DNA of 64,000 bases from Hymenobacter montanus (GTDB lineage Bacteria; Bacteroidota; Bacteroidia; Cytophagales; Hymenobacteraceae): the NCBI RefSeq assembly GCF_014699115.1, contig NZ_JACXAD010000006.1, forward strand, positions 124,001 through 188,000. The letters are read 5' to 3'. The notes beneath the pieces are model-generated. The model was not told where the DNA came from, ran no database searches, and saw only the letters and a list, made by a program, of their open reading frames with translations. Shown here one piece after another: positions 40,815-49,815 of the stretch. Position numbers and translations under genes: made by a program. The number at the start of each line of letters is the position of its first letter. Position 1 is the stretch's first letter.

Positions 40815-41549
40815 TTACCCAACGGTGTGGTACACGGCTTGGACGTCCTCGTCGTCCTCGAACTTCTCGATGATGGTCATCACCTCTTCCAGCTGCTCGT
40901 CGTTGAGGCTGACGGTGGTGTTGGGCACGCGCTGAAGGTTGCCGCTGACCACGTGGCGGCCCTGGGCTTCGAGGGCTTTTTGCATCTGGCCGAAGTCAGT
41001 GAAAGCGGTTTCGACCACCAGATACTTGTGCTCGGCGCCGTGCTCGTCTTCTTCGATGGTTTCGTACACGTCCTCGGCGCCAAAGTCGATGAGCTCCAGC
41101 TCCAGCTCGTCGCGGTCAAGACCCTCGGCCGCCAGCTTGAACACGCCCTTGCGGGTAAAGGTGTAGTCGGAAGAGCCGGCGGTGCCCAGGGTGCCCTCAT
41201 TTCGGTTGAAAATGAGGCGGATGTTGGAGACGGTGCGGGTAGGGTTATCGGTGGCCGTTTCGATGACGACGGCCACGCCGTGGGGCAGGTAGCCTTCGTA
41301 CACCACCTCCTGGTAATCTTTTTCTTCCTTGCTGCTGGCGCGCTTGATGGCCGCCTCCACCCGGTCTTTCGGCATGTTCACGCCTTTGGCGTTTTGCATG
41401 GCGGCGCGCAGGCGGGCGTTGGTGTCGGGGTTGGGGCCGTTTTCCTTGACGGCCATCACAATTTCCTTACCGATGCGGGTAAAGTCCTTCGACATCTTGT
41501 CCCACCGCTTCATTTTGCGGCCTTTGCGAAATTCAAATGCGCGTCCCAT
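40815..41549 (-). CDS. YebC/PmpR family regulatory protein
   Basis: 244 residues, usual for the family (TACO1/YebC). These proteins act as translation factors for proline-rich or stalling sequences, and some members were described as DNA-binding regulators. Three-domain signatures: MGRAFEFRKGRKMKRWDKMSK at the start (variant of MAGHSKWANI), PNPDTNARLRAAMQNAKGVNMPKDRVEAAIKRA (about 39-71), YEGYLPHGVAVVIETATDNPTRT (about 84-106), and GTLGTAGSSDYTF with the acidic C-terminus ending VQAVYHTVG. The N-terminus belongs to the Bacteroidota/YeeN-like subgroup. A heptamer repeat lies directly upstream. Confidence 0.93.
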   Translation of the reverse strand: MGRAFEFRKGRKMKRWDKMSKDFTRIGKEIVMAVKENGPNPDTNARLRAAMQNAKGVNMPKDRVEAAIKRASSKEEKDYQEVVYEGYLPHGVAVVIETATDNPTRTVSNIRLIFNRNEGTLGTAGSSDYTFTRKGVFKLAAEGLDRDELELELIDFGAEDVYETIEEDEHGAEHKYLVVETAFTDFGQMQKALEAQGRHVVSGNLQRVPNTTVSLNDEQLEEVMTIIEKFEDDEDVQAVYHTVG

Positions 41550-41554
41550 AGGGG

Positions 41555-41588
41555 GTCAGTTTGCAGTTAGCAGTTAAGAGTGAGCAGG
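41555..41588. repeat. Heptamer tract upstream of yebC
   Basis: Units GTCAGTT-TGCAGTT-AGCAGTT-AAGAGTG-AGCAGG run directly before the start codon (gene on the minus strand). No inverted partner was found nearby. Confidence 0.6.
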
Positions 41589-41678
41589 TTGGGGCAGCGA
41601 CGGGGGTAGCCGCCGCCGAAACGGGCCGCAAGTTAGCCAGAAGGGACGCGGGCGGCAAAACGGAGCTGAAAGGTGGAG

Positions 41679-42263
41679 CTACCGACGGCCTTTCCGGCTG
41701 CTTGGCGGGCGCCGCCCCGTGGGTTTGGGGGGGCGAGCTGTTTGGGTTCTCGTGGGATTAGCTCCGGCCGCGATTAATTCGTAAACCCCCTTGTTGCCAG
41801 CCGGGTAGCCATTAATGCTGATGGTGAGCTGCTTTTTGGCCGGATTAAAGTTGAACGTGCCCCGCTGCACGTCGGTGCCCTTCGCATCGGTGAATACAAA
41901 GCGGATGCTGTCGCCGGCCAGGAAGAAGCGGCCGGTTTGGTTGAAGTAGTACGGCCCGCTGGGCGTCGCAATGCGCAGGCGCTTCTCGTATGTGCTGTCG
42001 GGCCGCAGGACGAGCGTGCCGCCCACTCCCGGTACTTTGGTAGGCGGGGTGGTACTAGCGTTTTCGTACACGGTGTAGGCCTGGTACTGGTAGGTAGCGT
42101 AGAGAGGGGGAGGCGGGCTGGTTTGAGCCCGCCCTGGCTGCGGTAAAAATTGCGTCAGCAACAGGCCGCCGGGAGCTAAACAGGAACGCAAGTAGAGAAG
42201 AGGGCTAGTGATGGGGAGTAGGGACCGAAGATAGGCTGCGGAGTTTGCCGGCAAAGCTGACAA
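41679..42263 (-). CDS. Hypothetical secreted protein
   Basis: 194 residues as drawn from TTG 42263; there is no ATG in the N-terminal part, so the true start is uncertain. A hydrophobic stretch (LAPGGLLLTQFLPQPGRAQ, about 29-47) looks like the end of a signal peptide. The mature part (TLVLRPDSTYEKRLRI, GRFFLAGDSIRFVFTD, GTFNFNPAKKQLTISING, NKGVYELI) has the strand pattern of small lipocalin-like domains. The C-terminus is basic and low in complexity (TGRRPPSSRKGRR). No function can be given. The GC content is normal for the window. Confidence 0.6.
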   Translation of the reverse strand: MSALPANSAAYLRSLLPITSPLLYLRSCLAPGGLLLTQFLPQPGRAQTSPPPPLYATYQYQAYTVYENASTTPPTKVPGVGGTLVLRPDSTYEKRLRIATPSGPYYFNQTGRFFLAGDSIRFVFTDAKGTDVQRGTFNFNPAKKQLTISINGYPAGNKGVYELIAAGANPTRTQTARPPKPTGRRPPSSRKGRR

Positions 42264-42368
42264 TTCCTGGGCGTCCCAGCCAGCCGGGGCCCGGCTGACG
42301 GGTGAAACCAGGCCGAAAATTTAACGCATCCCGGAGTTTAGCGGCGGGGAATGGCGGCCGCCGGTGGT

Positions 42369-43376
42369 TCAGTAGAGCAAGTCGGCCTTCCGTAGGCGGT
42401 ACCGGGGGCGCTGGGGGCGGCCCGCGTCCAGCCAAGCCACGAACTGGCGCAACCCCTCCGAGAGCGTGGTGCGCGGCTCGTAGCCGAGCAGGCGGTGGGC
42501 CTTGCGGATATCGGCATAGGTCGCCTCGACATCGCCGGGTTGCGGGGAGCGAAAATCGAGCTGAGGTTCCACGCCCACGGCCGTGCCCACGGCCTCGATC
42601 AGCTGCAGCAGGGGCACGGGGTGGTGGTTGCCCAGGTTCAGCGCTTCGTACACCGGCGTCTCGTGGGCCAGTAAATACGCCACGGCCCGGCTTACCCCGT
42701 CCACGGTGTCGGCAACGAAGGTGTAATCGCGCGAGGAGTGGCCGTCGCCGAACACGGGAACGGGGCGGCCCGCCCGCAGCAGGCGCGCGAACTTGTGAAT
42801 GGCCAAGTCGGGCCGCTGGCGCGGACCGTAAACGGTGAAGAAGCGCGTGCACAGCACGCTGAACGCATACAGGTGGTGGTAGGTAAAGGTGAGTTCCTCG
42901 GCCGCTATCTTAGACGCGGCGTAGGGCGACAGGCCGCGGAGGGCCGCCGCTTCCCGAAACGGCTGCTCCGGGGTGTTGCCGTACACCGACGACGACGAGG
43001 CGAACACGAGCCGGCGTACTTCGTGCTCCCGCATCCACTCCAGCACGTGGGTAGTGCCCAAGAGGTTGGTTTCGAGGTAGGCAGCCGGCTCGCGCAGCGA
43101 TGGCCCCACGCCGGCCTTGGCGGCTAAATGCACGACCACGTCGACCGGCTCGCTGATGTTGGCCGCTAAGGCGACGGGCCCGTGGCGGACGTCGGCTTCG
43201 TGAAAGGTAAACCGGGGGTGAGCCACGAAGCCGGCCAGATTGGCCTCTTTGATGGCGCGGGGGTAGAAAGGGTCGAAGTTGTCGATCCCGATGACGCGGT
43301 ATTCTTCGCGCAAGAGCCGTTCGCAGAGATGCGAGCCGATAAAGCCCGCGCAACCGGTGATCAATACTGTAGCCAT
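42369..43376 (-). CDS. NAD-dependent sugar-nucleotide epimerase/dehydratase
   Basis: 335 residues, extended SDR fold. Visible are the NAD loop TGCAGFIGSHL (7-17), IDNFDPFYPR (about 35-44), the HLAAKAGVG segment, FASSSSVYGNTP (about 125-136) with the catalytic S/T, and YAASK (about 152-156) with the Tyr-Lys pair. RFFTVYGPRQRPDLAI is typical of UDP-glucuronate/UDP-GalNAc 4-epimerases. It probably changes the C4 configuration of a UDP-sugar for surface polysaccharide. The adjoining divergent GT2-LAB_N-ArnT-like genes support this. TACATTTTG just upstream on the minus strand could be its -7 region. Confidence 0.9.
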   Translation of the reverse strand: MATVLITGCAGFIGSHLCERLLREEYRVIGIDNFDPFYPRAIKEANLAGFVAHPRFTFHEADVRHGPVALAANISEPVDVVVHLAAKAGVGPSLREPAAYLETNLLGTTHVLEWMREHEVRRLVFASSSSVYGNTPEQPFREAAALRGLSPYAASKIAAEELTFTYHHLYAFSVLCTRFFTVYGPRQRPDLAIHKFARLLRAGRPVPVFGDGHSSRDYTFVADTVDGVSRAVAYLLAHETPVYEALNLGNHHPVPLLQLIEAVGTAVGVEPQLDFRSPQPGDVEATYADIRKAHRLLGYEPRTTLSEGLRQFVAWLDAGRPQRPRYRLRKADLLY

Positions 43377-43492
43377 GAGCTTAGAACAAAATGTACACCC
43401 CGCTATAATCGGGCCAGCGTCATTGATGCTTGAAATAGAATACGGGTTCTGGCTAAAAAAACATTTTTTACCGCGTACTTTTATCGAAGAGC

Positions 43493-43524
43493 TTGTTTTA
43501 GCTCCCGCAAATCACGCACCTTTG
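43493..43524 (+). promoter_or_regulatory. Promoter of the GT2 gene
   Basis: TTG at 43493-43495, a 21-base spacer and CACCTTTG at 43517-43524 approximate the Bacteroidota promoter. The box ends 5 bases before the ATG at 43530, predicting a leaderless or nearly leaderless transcript. Confidence 0.5.
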
Positions 43525-43529
43525 GGCTT

Positions 43530-44366
43530 ATGCACGTACCTGATAACGGCCTTACTTCGTCGCCGGTTGCCCGGGACCCGGGTGTGGGCCTCGCGGCCGA
43601 GCCCCCGGCCGGGTCGGCCGCGGCTTACTGGGCGGGCCAGTCGCTGACCGTGCTGGTGCCGGTGTACAACGAAGAAGAGAGCCTGCGCCAGTTGGTGGTG
43701 GAAATGGACCAGTTTCTGAGCCAAACGCCGGTGCCTACCACCGTGTTGTTCGTCAACGATGGCAGCACCGACGGCTCGCTGGCGCTGCTGCGCGAAATCT
43801 GCCGGCCAGGTAGCTGCTACGAGTTTATTTCGCTGCGCGAAAATCAGGGCCTGAGTACCGCCATCAAGGCCGGTATCGACCACGCCCGGGGCACGCTGCT
43901 GGGGTATATCGACTCCGACATTCAAACCTCGCCGAGCGACTTCCTGACTTTCTTCGAGTTCTTTCCCGAGTACGATATGGTGAACGGGATTCGGGCCCGG
44001 CGCCAGGATACGCTGGTGAAGAAGGCGTCGTCTAAAATTGCCAATGCCGTGCGCCGCACCCTCATCAACGACGGCATTGAGGACACGGGCTGCCCGCTGA
44101 AAATCATCAAAATGGAGTATGCCCGGCGCTTGCCCTTGTTTCATGGCCTGCACCGCTTTTTGGGCGCGCTGGTGCAGTTGCAGGGCGGCCGGGTGCGGCA
44201 GATCCCGGTGCGGCACTTCCCGCGCTTTGCCGGCACGGCCAAGTACAACCTGCGGAACCGGGCCTGGAAGCCGCTCGTCGACACGTTCGGGTTTCGGTGG
44301 ATTCGCAGCCGCTGGCGCAATTACGCCATCGGCGAGCAGCAGCGGGCGGCTGGGGCCCATGCGTAA
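43530..44366 (+). CDS. Family 2 glycosyltransferase (DPM1/ArnC type)
   Basis: 278 residues. The GT-A fold is clear: LTVLVPVYNEEESLRQLV (about 39-56), VLFVNDGSTDGSL (about 71-83), LRENQGLSTAIKAGIDHARG (about 101-120), and the DXD-like YIDSDIQTSP (about 126-135). No C-terminal membrane helices are present, unlike ArnC. It likely transfers a sugar from a nucleotide to undecaprenyl phosphate. It overlaps the next gene by 8 bp and is followed by an ArnT-like transferase, a known trio for lipid A or glycan modification. The first about 35 residues are low in complexity. Sugar identity is unknown. Confidence 0.9.
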   Translation: MHVPDNGLTSSPVARDPGVGLAAEPPAGSAAAYWAGQSLTVLVPVYNEEESLRQLVVEMDQFLSQTPVPTTVLFVNDGSTDGSLALLREICRPGSCYEFISLRENQGLSTAIKAGIDHARGTLLGYIDSDIQTSPSDFLTFFEFFPEYDMVNGIRARRQDTLVKKASSKIANAVRRTLINDGIEDTGCPLKIIKMEYARRLPLFHGLHRFLGALVQLQGGRVRQIPVRHFPRFAGTAKYNLRNRAWKPLVDTFGFRWIRSRWRNYAIGEQQRAAGAHA

Positions 44367-45018
44367 TTCCGAAGCCCTGGCCTTGGGCATCGGGTTGCTT
44401 GCGCAGGGCCTCTTCTCAAGCCGCCTCGTGCTGCAGTGGGTACAGAGCGAGCGCGCTCGTCGGGTGCTGGTGCCCACGCTGTTCTGGCAAATCAGCCTGG
44501 TGTCGGCGTTTTTAATGATAGCCTACGGCATGCTTCGCCACGACCCGGTTATTCTCACGGCGCAGCTCATCAGCTACGTCATCTATATCCGTAACCTGCA
44601 GCTGCTGGGCGAGTGGGAGCGGCTGCCCGTCGCCTTTCGGCTGGGCGCCTACGCCTTTCCCCTGCTGGCAATGGGGTGGTTTGTGGTCGGCACGCCGCTT
44701 TTCAGCCTGCGGGCCATGCTCAGCCACCGCATTCCCCACGGGGTGCTGGTGCTGGGCGCGGTGGGCCAATTCGTTTTCCTGCTCCGTTTCGTTTACCAGT
44801 GGCTGTACTCCGAGCGGAAGGGCGAGTCGGTGCTGCCGTTGGGCTTTTGGGTGGTGAGCTTGGTAGGTTCAGGGCTGATTCTGGCTTACGCCGCGCTGCG
44901 CCGCCCCGTGGATGTGGTGCTGCTGGTGGGCCACGCATTCGGCCTGCTGACGTACACCCGCAACATCGTGCTGGGGTGGCGGGAAATTCCTCCGGGACGC
45001 TCGCCCGCGGCCAGCTAG
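44359..45018 (+). CDS. Membrane protein with two LAB_N domains
   Basis: 219 residues from ATG 44359, overlapping the GT2 stop. It contains two similar units of about 70 residues: FSSRLVLQWVQSERARR...LISYVIYIRNLQL (about 19-90) and FLLRFVYQWLYSERKGE...FGLLTYTRNIVLGW (about 138-210). Each matches the short LAB_N membrane domain found at the start of some lipid-A-disaccharide synthases, with R..QW..SER and Y.RN as conserved points. About seven membrane helices in all. LAB_N proteins accompany GT2 and GT39/83 genes; a role in moving or presenting lipid-linked sugars is suspected but unproven. The tandem duplication is visible directly. Confidence 0.85.
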   Translation: MRNSEALALGIGLLAQGLFSSRLVLQWVQSERARRVLVPTLFWQISLVSAFLMIAYGMLRHDPVILTAQLISYVIYIRNLQLLGEWERLPVAFRLGAYAFPLLAMGWFVVGTPLFSLRAMLSHRIPHGVLVLGAVGQFVFLLRFVYQWLYSERKGESVLPLGFWVVSLVGSGLILAYAALRRPVDVVLLVGHAFGLLTYTRNIVLGWREIPPGRSPAAS

Positions 45019-45046
45019 CGCGGGAACTCCGGCGAGCGGCCTTTTC

Positions 45047-45054
45047 TACCTTTG
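45047..45054 (+). promoter_or_regulatory. -7 box before the ArnT-like gene
   Basis: TACCTTTG ends 6 bases before GTG 45061, so transcription would start at about the start codon. Confidence 0.6.
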
Positions 45055-45060
45055 CGAATC

Positions 45061-46722
45061 GTGAACGTTTCTTATCCTCAACCCGCCCGGCACTGGCTGT
45101 GGCTGCTGCTGCTCATCCTGGGGGTGGGCCTGGGGGCCCAGCTCAACGGCTGGGGCGTGGTCGAAACCAGCGAGGCCCGCTACGCTGAGATCGGGCGCGA
45201 AATGCTGGCCAGCGGCGACTGGATCCACCCCCGGCTGCTGGGCATTCAGCATTTTCACAAGCCCCCGCTCACCTATTGGCTCACGGCGGTAGGGCTGGCG
45301 CTGGGCGGCCCCCGGGCGGGAGCCGTGCGCCTGTTGGCCGTGCTGGCCGTGCTGGCGCAAGTGGCGCTGGTGTACGGCCTGGGCAAGCTGCTCTTCGCCG
45401 GCGACCGGGCCCGCGCCCTGGCCGCGGCCGTGGTGTATGGCACGCTACCGGTGGTGCTCATCTCAGCCCTGAACCTGACTACCGATGCTTACCTGGCCAC
45501 CCTGGAGCTGGCGGCTACCTACGCCGTGCTGCGCTACTACGCGGAGCACCGGCCCCGCTGGCTGTACCTGGGGTGGCTGGCGGCGGGCCTGGCCTTCCTC
45601 ACCAAAGGCCCGGTGGGGCTAGTGCTGCCGCTGTTGGCGGTGGCCGGCTGCTTCTTTGGGCAGGAGCGGACCCGCCGGCCGTTCACGAGGCACCACGCCT
45701 GGGGAGCGGTCCTGTTCGTGGTGGTGGGGCTGGGCTGGTACGGGTACTTGGTGGCCGAGAACCCCGCTTTTGTGCGCTACTTCTTGTTTGAGCACACCGT
45801 GCGGCGCTTCGCCAACCCCGAGGCGTTTGGGCGCAGCCAGCCGTGGTGGTTCTACTGCGTGCTGGTGCCCGCCACCAGCCTGCCTTGGTCGGCCGCGCTG
45901 CTGGGCCGGGCCGGGCGCACGCCGTGGGCTACGCTGCCGCGGGCCTGGCGCAACGTGCTGGTGCTCTGGGTACTGGTGCCGCTGGTGTTTTTCTCGTTTT
46001 CGAGCTCGAAGCTGCTACTCTACGTGCTGCCGGTGTTTCCCGGCGTGGCCTTGCTGGTGGTGTACTACCTGAGCGAGTGCACCGAGGGGGCGCTGCGCCG
46101 CTGGTACCTGGGAGTGGGCGGGTTTTTGGTGCTGCTGCTGGGGGCCCTGGCCGTACTGCCGGCCGTTACGGCCTGGCCGCTGCCAGTAGTAGTGGGGCCG
46201 ATGGTGACGGTTTGGGCGCTGGCGGGGCTGGGGGTGCTGGGGCTTCAGCACTGGTTTTGGCGGCCCGGAGGAGCAGCGCCCCGGCTCCTGGTGGTTGCGG
46301 TGATCTCTACTTTCTTTCTGCTGCTGGCCGCCAAAACCGTGCTTAGCCAAAACGAGCTGCGAATCAACAGCACGCGCCCCCTGGCCGAGCGGCTGAAGCT
46401 CCCGGACCTGGCCGGGCGCCAAGTGGTGGTGTACGACGAGTTACTGCCCTCGCTGGCTTTCGAGCTGGGGCAAGTGCCCGTGTCGCTCTTCAATGGCAAC
46501 CTGAACCTGAGCCGGGAAACCCAATTCGAGTCCGACAGCTCCTGGCAGCAGCAGCTGATCAACCTGCGGGCTAACCCCCCCAAGGGCGAGCCCCTGTCGG
46601 CCCGCTGGTGGCGGCCCGTACTGGTAATCAAAAGTCCATCAGGACCACCGGACCAATGGATACACGAGGGCCTGTCGCAGCGGGAGCAAATTGGCCCCTG
46701 GTGGCTGTATTACGACCCCTGA
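45061..46722 (+). CDS. ArnT-like (GT83/GT39) membrane glycosyltransferase
   Basis: 553 residues from GTG 45061; a TTG nine bases upstream falls inside the promoter box and is not preferred. About twelve membrane helices. The first periplasmic loop has ETSEARYAEIGREML (about 35-49, the D/E-containing catalytic loop of GT-C enzymes) and LLGIQHFHKPPLTYW (about 57-71, the conserved HKPPL). Later AFLTKGPVGLVLP and FSSSKLLLYVLPVFP fit ArnT. It should transfer a sugar from undecaprenyl phosphate to lipid A or a protein in the periplasm. The GT2 and LAB_N genes just upstream complete the set. The exact sugar and acceptor are not readable. Confidence 0.9.
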   Translation: MNVSYPQPARHWLWLLLLILGVGLGAQLNGWGVVETSEARYAEIGREMLASGDWIHPRLLGIQHFHKPPLTYWLTAVGLALGGPRAGAVRLLAVLAVLAQVALVYGLGKLLFAGDRARALAAAVVYGTLPVVLISALNLTTDAYLATLELAATYAVLRYYAEHRPRWLYLGWLAAGLAFLTKGPVGLVLPLLAVAGCFFGQERTRRPFTRHHAWGAVLFVVVGLGWYGYLVAENPAFVRYFLFEHTVRRFANPEAFGRSQPWWFYCVLVPATSLPWSAALLGRAGRTPWATLPRAWRNVLVLWVLVPLVFFSFSSSKLLLYVLPVFPGVALLVVYYLSECTEGALRRWYLGVGGFLVLLLGALAVLPAVTAWPLPVVVGPMVTVWALAGLGVLGLQHWFWRPGGAAPRLLVVAVISTFFLLLAAKTVLSQNELRINSTRPLAERLKLPDLAGRQVVVYDELLPSLAFELGQVPVSLFNGNLNLSRETQFESDSSWQQQLINLRANPPKGEPLSARWWRPVLVIKSPSGPPDQWIHEGLSQREQIGPWWLYYDP

Positions 46723-46814
46723 TCGTTGCCCGGAAGCCCCATTACCGCGCTGCTGCCATGGTCCCCGCCGGGGCTGAGCTAACTTCGCGGGCTGCATAAC
46801 TTCCCTTCACTACC

Positions 46815-47744
46815 ATGACGGCTTTCCTCCGTGACCTCGTTCGCCCCGCTACCGAGCTGCCCACAGCGGACGTGTGCCTGGTGGGCCTGCCCCTCGACTT
46901 CGGCACCGTGCTGGAAGGAGGCCGGGCCGGTGCCGTGGGAGCCCCTGACGCCATCCGCCGGGAGCTGCGTCGCTACCACAAAACGTACAACCTCGAGCAC
47001 GACGTCCGCCTCGACCATCTGCGCATAGCCGATGCCGGCAACCTGGATCTGCGCCACCCCGACCACGGCCGCAACCACGACCAGATTCGGGAGCAGCTGG
47101 GCCAGCTGCTGCGCCGCTACCCGCGCGTGGTGGTGCTGGGTGGTTCGCACGATGGCACCTACTCCACGGTGCGGGGGCTGGTGGAGGCCAGTGGGGGGCA
47201 GCCGGTGGGGGGCATCAACCTCGACGCCCACGCTGACGTGAAGGACAAGCCCGAAATCAGCAGCGGAACGCCTTTTGGCAAGCTCCTGCGCGAAGGCTGG
47301 GTGGCCGGGCCGCGGTTCACCGAAATCGGCTTGCATTCCAACCTCAATACCCTGGAAGACATCGAGTTTCTGCACGAGCAGGCCGCCCACATCGTGCCGC
47401 TGGCCCACGTGCAGCAGGACGGCCTGGCCTTGTACCTGAGCCGGGCCCTGAGTCGGGCCACGGCGGCGGGCCCGGCCTTCGTCAGCTTCGATCTGGATGG
47501 CTGCGCCGAAGCGTACGCCCCGGCCGTCTCGGCCCCCAGTGCCGACGGCCTGACTCCCCGGCAGGCGGTAGAAGCGGCTTTCCTGACCGGCAAAAACGAG
47601 TCGGTGTGTCTGTTTGAAGTGGTAGAGCTGAACCCCGTGTTCGACCGCGATAATCAGACGGCGCGCTTGGCCGCCACCCTCATCGCTGCTTTCCTGACGG
47701 GCGCGGCTTCGGCCGTTGCTTCCCGCGGCGCCGGCCATCCGTGA
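46815..47744 (+). CDS. hutG: Formimidoylglutamase (arginase family)
   Basis: 309 residues. Ureohydrolase fold with the dinuclear manganese ligands: H112 in GGSHDGTY, D137-H139-D141 in LDAHAD, and D226/D228 in SFDLDG. HutG splits N-formimidoyl-L-glutamate to glutamate and formamide, the last step of histidine breakdown. The identification as HutG over agmatinase or arginase depends on the hutU gene 2.3 kb downstream on the same strand and on the divergent third motif (DLDGCAEAYAP in place of DxDxxDP). Unlike typical hut operons, the two genes are separated by unrelated and decayed sequence. Confidence 0.8.
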   Translation: MTAFLRDLVRPATELPTADVCLVGLPLDFGTVLEGGRAGAVGAPDAIRRELRRYHKTYNLEHDVRLDHLRIADAGNLDLRHPDHGRNHDQIREQLGQLLRRYPRVVVLGGSHDGTYSTVRGLVEASGGQPVGGINLDAHADVKDKPEISSGTPFGKLLREGWVAGPRFTEIGLHSNLNTLEDIEFLHEQAAHIVPLAHVQQDGLALYLSRALSRATAAGPAFVSFDLDGCAEAYAPAVSAPSADGLTPRQAVEAAFLTGKNESVCLFEVVELNPVFDRDNQTARLAATLIAAFLTGAASAVASRGAGHP

Positions 47745-48173
47745 GCCGCCCATTCCTAGCCTGGGACTTGCAGGGGCCGGCGAGCTTGCAGGGTGGGAGG
47801 GGACCTGCCAGGGTGGTAGGGCGGGATGAAGTCACCAGGGCTGGAGGTACGCCCACTCGCCCCAGGCAGCATCGATTTGCCCGGTGGGCTGGTTTCCACA
47901 AAAAAATACCCTTGACAAAGCGTTGAGTGCACAGTAGGGGCGCTTCGGTAGCCAGGGGGCCATAAAAGGGCTTCCCGAAGAGGAGAGGGCGCAAGAACCG
48001 CCTACGGTCAGTTGGGTTGGAGGTGGGCAATTGTGGAGTCCGCAAAAAAAACAGGGGCTCCGTGTAACGAATGCCGGATTGGTCGGTACCCCTCTCACCA
48101 ATGGCCCCGGCCGCCGCTTACTGGCAGGGCCGGGGGCTTTCACCCGGTTTCCTCATCTTCAACCTTTACGCTT
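47745..48173. other. 429-bp spacer after hutG
   Basis: No gene supported. Frames on both strands are open for 100 codons because of high GC but show no family pattern. AAAAAAATACCC and a C-rich start suggest nothing specific. The end (about 48150-48173) holds TTTACG just before the next ATG and may contain its promoter. Confidence 0.45.
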
Positions 48174-49007
48174 ATGCTTCCCATAAACTCCCTGTTCGCA
48201 GGCCTTGCCATTGCTGGCAGCACGCTTTCGGCCACCTTGGCCACCGCTCAAACTGCGGCCGAGCCTCCATTCAAAATCAGCTGCGAAGAAGGCAATTGGT
48301 CGCGGCGCAACGGCGAAAACAAGCGCTTTTGCGAAACCCGGGACCTGACCATGAATGCGCCCGCGGGCCAGCCGCTGGTCATCAACGGCGGCACCAACGG
48401 GGGCATCTCGGTGCACGGCTGGTCGGGGCCGAACGTACGAGTCCGGGCCAAGGTGCAGAGCTGGGCCGACAGCGAAGCCGAAGCCCAGGCGCGCGTGAAG
48501 AGCGTAAGCATCAGCACGGCCAACAACACCCTCCGGGCCGAATCTCCGCGTAAGGACGAGCAGTACAGCGTGAGCTATGAAGTATTCGTGCCCCGGCAAA
48601 CGGCCCTCAATCTGAACACCATCAACGGCGGTATCAGCCTCGACAATCTGCAGTCCGACGTCAAGTTTCACGCTGTGAATGGTGGCGTGTCGCTCACCAG
48701 CCTGGGCGGCCAGGTCACCGGGCTAACCGTGAATGGGGGCCTGAGCATCACTCTCACCGGCAGCAAGTGGGAAGGCAAGGGTCTCGACGTGGAAACCACC
48801 AACGGGGGCATCAACTGGAAGCTGCCCCAGGAGTACTCGGCGCAGTTGTTTACCAGCACCAACATGGGCAACATCCGGACCGAGCTGCCCGTCACCAAAT
48901 CGGGCATGTTTCATAAGGAGCTGATGGCCAGCCTGGGCAAAGGCGGCGCCCCCGTGAAGGCCGTGACGACCAACGGTGGCATCAGCGTGGAACAAGGGCG
49001 TAACTAA
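48174..49007 (+). CDS. Secreted DUF4097-like repeat protein
   Basis: 277 residues from ATG 48174, chosen because a signal peptide (about 1-24, LAIAGSTLSATLATAQ) begins there; the frame is open 160 bp upstream. The mature part is a run of short beta turns with NGG at regular intervals: INGGTNGGISVHGW, INGGISLDNL, VNGGVSLTSL, VNGGLSITLTG, TNGGINWKL and a final TTNGGISVEQG. This is the beta-helix pattern of DUF4097/DUF2807 proteins, exported proteins of unknown function often near envelope stress genes. Two cysteines near the N-terminus (SCEEGNWS, RFCETRD) may form a disulfide. Confidence 0.82.
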   Translation: MLPINSLFAGLAIAGSTLSATLATAQTAAEPPFKISCEEGNWSRRNGENKRFCETRDLTMNAPAGQPLVINGGTNGGISVHGWSGPNVRVRAKVQSWADSEAEAQARVKSVSISTANNTLRAESPRKDEQYSVSYEVFVPRQTALNLNTINGGISLDNLQSDVKFHAVNGGVSLTSLGGQVTGLTVNGGLSITLTGSKWEGKGLDVETTNGGINWKLPQEYSAQLFTSTNMGNIRTELPVTKSGMFHKELMASLGKGGAPVKAVTTNGGISVEQGRN

Positions 49008-49114
49008 GCTCCGAGCCTGACAATACAGCGCGACGTATCTGCGTCTGCCACGCACCCGCTCCGGCGGGAGCAAGAATGCCCTTCCCTCCAGGTAAAGGAT
49101 TTGTGGACGTGCAG

Positions 49115-49678
49115 CCCCCACAAGTAGTTTCAGAACCCGCTGAACTTCGTCAACAACTTCTCCGAAGTCAGTGCTGAGCTGATGCGCCCTGGCCGAGGAG
49201 TATCTCAAGCTGGCCTACCACGGGGCCCGGGCCAAGGACAATTCCTTGTAAAGCCCAGCTCAGCACCGACCTCGACCCCAGCCTGGGCCCGGTGCCGGTG
49301 GTGCCGCAGGGGGTAAGCCGGGTGCTCATGAACGTGTTCAGCAATGCGTTTTACGCCGTGCAGAAAAAGCGAAGCGAGCTCGGGCCCGGCTACCAGCCCA
49401 CCATCAACGTGAGCACCAAGCGGGAGGCCAATCAGGTCAGGATTCAGGTGCGCGACCACGGCATTGGCGTGCCGGCGGCGCTGAAGCAGAAAATTTTTCC
49501 AACCCTTCTTCACCACTAAGCCCACCGGCCAGGGCACTGGCCTGGGCCTGTCGCTGGCCTGGGCCTGTCGCTGAGCTATGACATCATTACCAAAGGCCAC
49601 GGGGTGACTTTCACTCTGGAGAGTGAGGAAGGCCAGTTCACGGAGTTGCCCCTGACATTGCCCACCTTGGTTTCTTAA
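49115..49678 (+). pseudogene. Decayed sensor histidine kinase (C-terminal part)
   Basis: Pieces in shifted frames match the dimerisation and ATPase region of Cytophagales histidine kinases: LNFVNNFSEVSAEL, EEYLKLAYHGARAKDNS, VSRVLMNVFSNAFYAVQKK (N-box), VRDHGIGVPAALKQKIF (G1-like), FFTTKPTGQGTGLGLS (G2) and SYDIITKGHG. Lesions: an extra base and stop after AKDNSL (about 49250), an extra T in ATTTTTC (about 49495), and a 17-bp tandem duplication of CTGGCCTGGGCCTGTCG at 49537-49570. The sensor and most of the N-terminal part are missing. No working product is possible. Confidence 0.85.
49537..49570 (+). repeat. 17-bp tandem duplication inside the kinase pseudogene
   Basis: CTGGCCTGGGCCTGTCG is present twice back to back and shifts the reading frame after GTGLGLS. 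Confidence 0.95.
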
Positions 49679-49815
49679 GTATCCGTCCGAAAAAACGGCT
49701 CTGCGAACACCAGATGAGCAGGGCCGGCCTTGTACGTGTAAGGCGCTGCCGGGTGGGGCGTATGGGGCAAAGGTGGAGAAAAGCGACCCCAGCAAGGAGC
49801 CGTGAGTGCGGCTAA

